Shown: one piece after another, positions 5,201 to 6,685 of the stretch
How positions within the stretch are numbered: the first letter of the stretch is position 1
Layout: each line of letters begins with the position of its first letter
Source of the DNA: Clostridia bacterium
GTDB lineage: Bacteria > Bacillota > Clostridia > Christensenellales > Borkfalkiaceae
Length of the DNA stretch: 6,685 bases
Assembly (NCBI GenBank): GCA_900769545.1
Contig: CAAGGZ010000018.1
Location: forward strand, 1 to 6,685
Reading direction: 5' to 3'
Translations under genes and position numbers: made by a program
Notes under the pieces: model-generated
Database searches by the model: none
Told to the model about the DNA's origin: nothing
What the model saw: only the letters and a program-made list of their open reading frames with translations

Positions 5201-6685
5201 CCCATACCGTACACCAAACCGATTTCATCGTTGAGCCACAAATACTGATCCTGTTCAATGTCTACCAAGAAACGGATACCGCTTGAACCAGACGAAGTAC
5301 GTACTGCTGCGCCGTCCTGCATTTCAAAGCCAATCCATACGGCATATAACGTTACCGCTTCAGTAGGTGCAAAACCATAGCCTACAGGGTACAAATCAGA
5401 AAGTTCTTCGGGGTCCGTTGTCCAACCAACAAGCACTTGCTCTAATCCGTCTACAGGGTCTACAGTGATATTTGGAAGCGTCAAACGGCAAGTCGTCTTC
5501 GTAAGATATTCTACGCCGCCATTCATAAGAACTATTTGCTGTCCAGTGAGTTCGTCTAAATCTTCGTCGGTAAGTTCACCTTTTGCAAACGTAGTGCTAC
5601 CGTTCGCTACAATATATTTATAGGTAACGTCTTCCGTCAAGTATACTCTTATACCTGCGGAATTGGTCAAGCTGAAACCGCTCTTTAAGGTGATTTCAAA
5701 ATAATTGCCCGTAAACGCTTGCAACACTCTAATCATAATACCGCTGCCGTCCGTCGTTTCAACATATACAGGCGAAGCCGCAGGGTTGGAAAGCCAACAG
5801 CCACAACCGTTGACAAGTTGCGAACCATTTGCATTTGCCGTAATCAACGCTCTTGCAGAAGTATCGTTCACGTAGATATATTCCATAATATCCACGCCGC
5901 CGTTTGCGGTAATCAAAGCATTGTTACCGTGATACCAACAGCCATTAACCGTCGAATTGAGGTAATACGACGCGCTTTCGCCGCTTACCACCTTATTTTC
6001 TTCACGTAAATCCAAAACGCCGAAATAGTATTCGCCGTCGTGCGCACCCCACGCTCTGTCTTCCAAAGCGATATATTTCGTAATATCTCTACTATACGCG
6101 GGAGTTGCCGTTTTATTTTCGTTGAAGGTATATACCGTATTTACAGTAATTTCTTCGCCGTCAATCGTCCATACGCCTTCATAATCACCGTTTTTGGGTA
6201 CGTCGGGCAATTCGCCGATTTGCGTATTAAACGCCACCGTAATCGTAGTATCAAGTCCTTCAAAGGAAAGCGTATATTGTTGCAAATAAATGGGTTGCGC
6301 GGTCTTGTCTGCACCGTAAGTATATACAGTGTCTGCCGTAATTTCTACGCCGTCAATAGACCAGCCTGCCGCAATCACGCCATCTTTTTCGGGAACTTCG
6401 GGAAGCTCACCAATCGTCTGACCGCCAATAACCTCTTTGGTTTCTACACCCTCAAACGTGAGCGAGTATTTTTCTACTCTTGACAAGGTGTTATTTGCAT
6501 AGCTATATGTAATATCTTCCGATACATATATCGTTTCGCCATCGTTTCTGATAAGCGAGAAACCTGCTTTAAAGGTAAGCGTAAACGAATCGCCGAACGC
6601 AGCTTTCGCCAATCTTATCATAATACCGCTACCATTGGTCGTTTCTACATATACGGGATATGCCGCAGGGTTGGAAAGCCAACAA
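2290..6685 (-). CDS. Large modular secreted-type protein with six-hairpin glycosidase-like catalytic region, 5' end cut off
   Basis: The frame is open to the right edge, with at least 1464 residues visible. The Met at 6621 is internal: 21 codons upstream of it (CWLSNPAAYPVYVETTNGSG...) match residues 275-295 further on. Numbering from that Met, I see the end of a beta-rich module (to 41), two InlB-like repeats (52-112, 116-176), a second copy of the module (180-337), a third InlB-like repeat (about 376-429), a 'GAAVR...SSGIRFLVD' domain (434-600) and an Ig-like domain (620-692). A catalytic region (700-1345) follows, with a beta-sandwich insertion (822-983), then a C-terminal beta domain (1350-1443). 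Motifs such as YWDIMYMPEYDFQSN, YGYVAWNLEAIYYG and DWDFGDNCQYGGAI are typical of six-hairpin glycosidases. Candidate acids are E1079, D1081, D1242 and D1245. There is no LPXTG, dockerin or SLH at the C-terminus; any signal peptide or anchor must be upstream. Extracellular glycan cleavage is inferred and the substrate is unknown. Confidence 0.9.
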   Translation of the reverse strand, partial: CWLSNPAAYPVYVETTNGSGIMIRLAKAAFGDSFTLTFKAGFSLIRNDGETIYVSEDITYSYANNTLSRVEKYSLTFEGVETKEVIGGQTIGELPEVPEKDGVIAAGWSIDGVEITADTVYTYGADKTAQPIYLQQYTLSFEGLDTTITVAFNTQIGELPDVPKNGDYEGVWTIDGEEITVNTVYTFNENKTATPAYSRDITKYIALEDRAWGAHDGEYYFGVLDLREENKVVSGESASYYLNSTVNGCWYHGNNALITANGGVDIMEYIYVNDTSARALITANANGSQLVNGCGCWLSNPAASPVYVETTDGSGIMIRVLQAFTGNYFEITLKSGFSLTNSAGIRVYLTEDVTYKYIVANGSTTFAKGELTDEDLDELTGQQIVLMNGGVEYLTKTTCRLTLPNITVDPVDGLEQVLVGWTTDPEELSDLYPVGYGFAPTEAVTLYAVWIGFEMQDGAAVRTSSGSSGIRFLVDIEQDQYLWLNDEIGLVYGMGVLVTPTDYLSYVSDFEHDNFPDGTCIDVDCGGAWRVGGPDAEGSENEPTWTYAAALVNISEYQYARSFSARGYLLIEFTTGVDYVYTPYVAENNARSIYEVSLSAYNDENNPAYKTNATILNYINNVANITWNTDDYSFEKTDVAGDYEITDFSVAEDSYTVTVKVDGDITSAVVNGARLSSGSSSNVKMGDFIFNVSGFVKTADGFQFTIGAANTTYDKESKETLYFESSDEDLDFFLNDYFKRHSGVVENGTNLKVNSATAGVDSKEFFSHEWMSMSYYWYNSFEGYTNEQGNNSNRITGLRNFLSTVPVDDYGYVWTSNDSVRATDTEIETGEQKMGWPFPNNDTVSTAHWEFNGDDSGSWSSNVSASVSGGLYNANVSGQSSNITFTSNSFSSWSSKKIYTKYAPLLEFELRIDDATNVEDIYVWYTTSSSTSFSEDKKVSVNEKAFIAYDYSGKYEHILYLPMYAESAWGESTSTYVKQLKIEIALKSGETISGNVGLNYVRPTLDTRMSNNNSILISSLRTDYDYTGDLEYLTENITRARKAMNFLMQMYDSTRGLKKESYLVGHGGTKGDLNWLGNATADSISDSISQGYWDIMYMPEYDFQSNMYFYKAVRDLAYLEEVLANNNITVDTSLATIKTATRSRTNGTCAYNYDLTSVADTVLTNLRQTTEDTNHTGFWNATNGRFVAGYASGESKWYDYGYVAWNLEAIYYGIATEEQATAIMNWLASESSLYDYVFAPRSNTVEGTDMLNGEYEAMKGDWDFGDNCQYGGAIMYTSFYDLMARIDTNGADDAFARLTAIQNWYKEVYDYYEANGSDPYDFYRYYYDNKGIQCQGLGTVGAVGLDREFLESFLPVSAVAYGFFGIKAEGDVLTVAPEKPADLTMWSMENLAFNFVKYDLTIYENAIQLNNVRGDATGLQLTVALDYTAGQTVYVNGKAVTPNKTENGKAYVTIDFGAAIVEVR
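2587..3669 (-). other. Domain: predicted (alpha/alpha)6 six-hairpin glycosidase core
   Basis: These are residues 985-1345 of the large protein (numbered from the Met at 6621). The segment is helix-rich with regularly spaced Trp/Tyr-bearing helices: TGDLEYLTENITRARKAMNF, SQGYWDIMYMPEYDF, YFYKAVRDLAYLEEVL, AWNLEAIYYGIATEEQATAI and QYGGAIMYTSFYDLMAR. The order matches the general pattern of six-hairpin glycosidases (GH65/GH78/GH94-like fold), in which a C-terminal beta domain follows, as here. E1079/D1081 and D1242/D1245 are the best candidates for catalytic acids. The exact family cannot be set by eye. Confidence 0.6.
3673..4158 (-). other. Domain: beta-sandwich, carbohydrate-binding-like insertion in the catalytic region
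   Basis: These are residues 822-983. The segment is Ser/Asn/Thr-rich and begins HWEFNGDDSGSWSSN. Alternating strands follow (LLEFELRIDD, EDIYVWYTTSS, HILYLPMYAE, KQLKIEIALKSG). It ends with NVGLNYVRP just before LDTRMSNNNS, which resumes the helical core. The pattern fits a jelly-roll carbohydrate-binding module placed between the GWPFPN motif (815-819) and the helical barrel. The binding role is inferred. Confidence 0.5.
4546..4764 (-). other. Domain: Ig-like linker domain
   Basis: These are residues 620-692: a short all-beta segment with strands DYEITDFSV, SYTVTVKVDGDI, SAVVNGARL, DFIFNVSGFV and FQFTIGAA. This is the usual look of a bacterial Ig-like or fibronectin-like spacer leading into the catalytic region. 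No catalytic role is suggested. Confidence 0.45.
4822..5322 (-). other. Domain: 'GAAVR...GIRF' surface-protein domain of unknown function
   Basis: These are residues 434-600, opening with QDGAAVRTSSGSSGIRFLVD and closing with YEVSLSAYND...NATILNYINN. I recognise the opening motif as recurring in multidomain clostridial secreted proteins, always close behind InlB-like repeats, but know of no assigned function. It contains two Cys (C499 and C504, in the stretch GTCIDVDCGG) that could form a disulfide outside the cell. Confidence 0.45.
5335..5496 (-). repeat. Third, divergent InlB-like repeat
   Basis: These are residues 376-429 of the large protein. It ends with the diagnostic GWTTDPEEL...PTEAVTLYAVW pattern of InlB/Flg_new-type beta-grasp repeats. 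It is more canonical at its end than the two upstream repeats and diverges from them in sequence. Confidence 0.65.
5611..6084 (-). repeat. Beta-rich module, complete copy
   Basis: These are residues 180-337 of the large protein, from ITKYIALEDRAWG to DVTYKYI. The module holds Gly/Asn-rich motifs (NGCWYHGNNALITANGG, VNDTSARALITANANG, GCGCWLSNPAASPVYVE) and three Cys (C228, C273, C275). Its last 62 residues align without gaps to the fragment at the right window edge, so it is one of at least two tandem copies. I know of no name for it. A binding role is possible but not shown. Confidence 0.65.
6094..6276 (-). repeat. InlB-like repeat 2
   Basis: These are residues 116-176 (YTLSFEGLDTTI...IGELPDVP...WTIDGEEIT...VYTFNENKTATPAY). 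It is the same length as repeat 1 (61 residues) and clearly homologous, with shared landmarks IGELP, IDG.EIT, TVYT and KTA.P.Y. The repeat period is 64 residues (192 bases). Confidence 0.75.
6286..6468 (-). repeat. InlB-like repeat 1
   Basis: These are residues 52-112 (YSLTFEGVETKEV...IGELPEVP...GWSIDGVEIT...VYTYGADKTAQPIY). It pairs with repeat 2 immediately downstream. These beta-grasp repeats usually serve as stalks that project functional domains from the cell surface. Confidence 0.75.
6499..6685 (-). repeat. Beta-rich module, partial upstream copy at the window edge
   Basis: The 62 visible codons (CWLSNPAAYPVYVE... to SEDITYSY) align without gaps to residues 275-336 of the same protein. 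By hand count 38 of 62 residues are identical, rising to 22 of the first 24. The rest of this copy lies beyond the right edge. It proves that the reading frame continues upstream of the Met at 6621. Confidence 0.8.

Noticed and set aside
6619..6621. ATG at 6621 as the start of the large gene
   Set aside because: Upstream codons are open and homologous to an internal repeat copy; no ribosome site or signal peptide is present.
1..6685. CRISPR array, tRNA/rRNA gene, insertion sequence, riboswitch
   Set aside because: Nearly all of the window is covered by three coding frames. The only repeats are in-frame protein modules, and no short regularly spaced repeats, transposase or inverted terminal repeats are seen.

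Overview
The window shows three genes, all on the minus strand, and very little non-coding DNA. The gene style suggests an anaerobic, gut-type member of the Bacillota (Clostridia). The evidence is strong AAGGAGG-type ribosome sites, InlB-like repeats in a large surface-type protein, a short acidic ORF of a kind common in clostridial genomes, and moderate GC. This taxonomic placement is an inference from style, not from a marker gene.

Layout in the direction of transcription (right to left): (1) A very large modular protein runs in from beyond the right edge and stops at 2290. At least 1464 residues are visible and its true start is outside the window. Its visible N-terminal part is built from a duplicated, apparently unnamed beta-rich module (the two copies lie 295 residues apart) alternating with InlB-like repeats. 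A conserved-looking 'GAAVR...GIRF' domain and an Ig-like domain follow. The C-terminal half resembles a six-hairpin (alpha/alpha)6 glycosidase, interrupted by a beta-sandwich, carbohydrate-binding-like insertion. (2) A strong hairpin with a short T-tract (2234-2280) lies 9 bases past the stop codon. (3) A 41-residue acidic ORF (2089-2214) starts almost on top of this terminator. (4) After a 53-base gap, a cytoplasmic-looking TIM-barrel enzyme of the DUF6259 type starts at 2035 with an excellent ribosome site and runs off the left edge. At least 678 residues are visible.

Taken together this looks like part of a glycan-degradation locus. A large secreted enzyme with binding modules would act outside the cell, and a leaderless glycosidase-like protein would act on imported products. 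The substrate cannot be read from the sequence. No transporter, regulator, mobile element, RNA gene or CRISPR array is visible. The most unusual points are the tandem module architecture, the split catalytic region, and the small ORF sitting directly behind the terminator.
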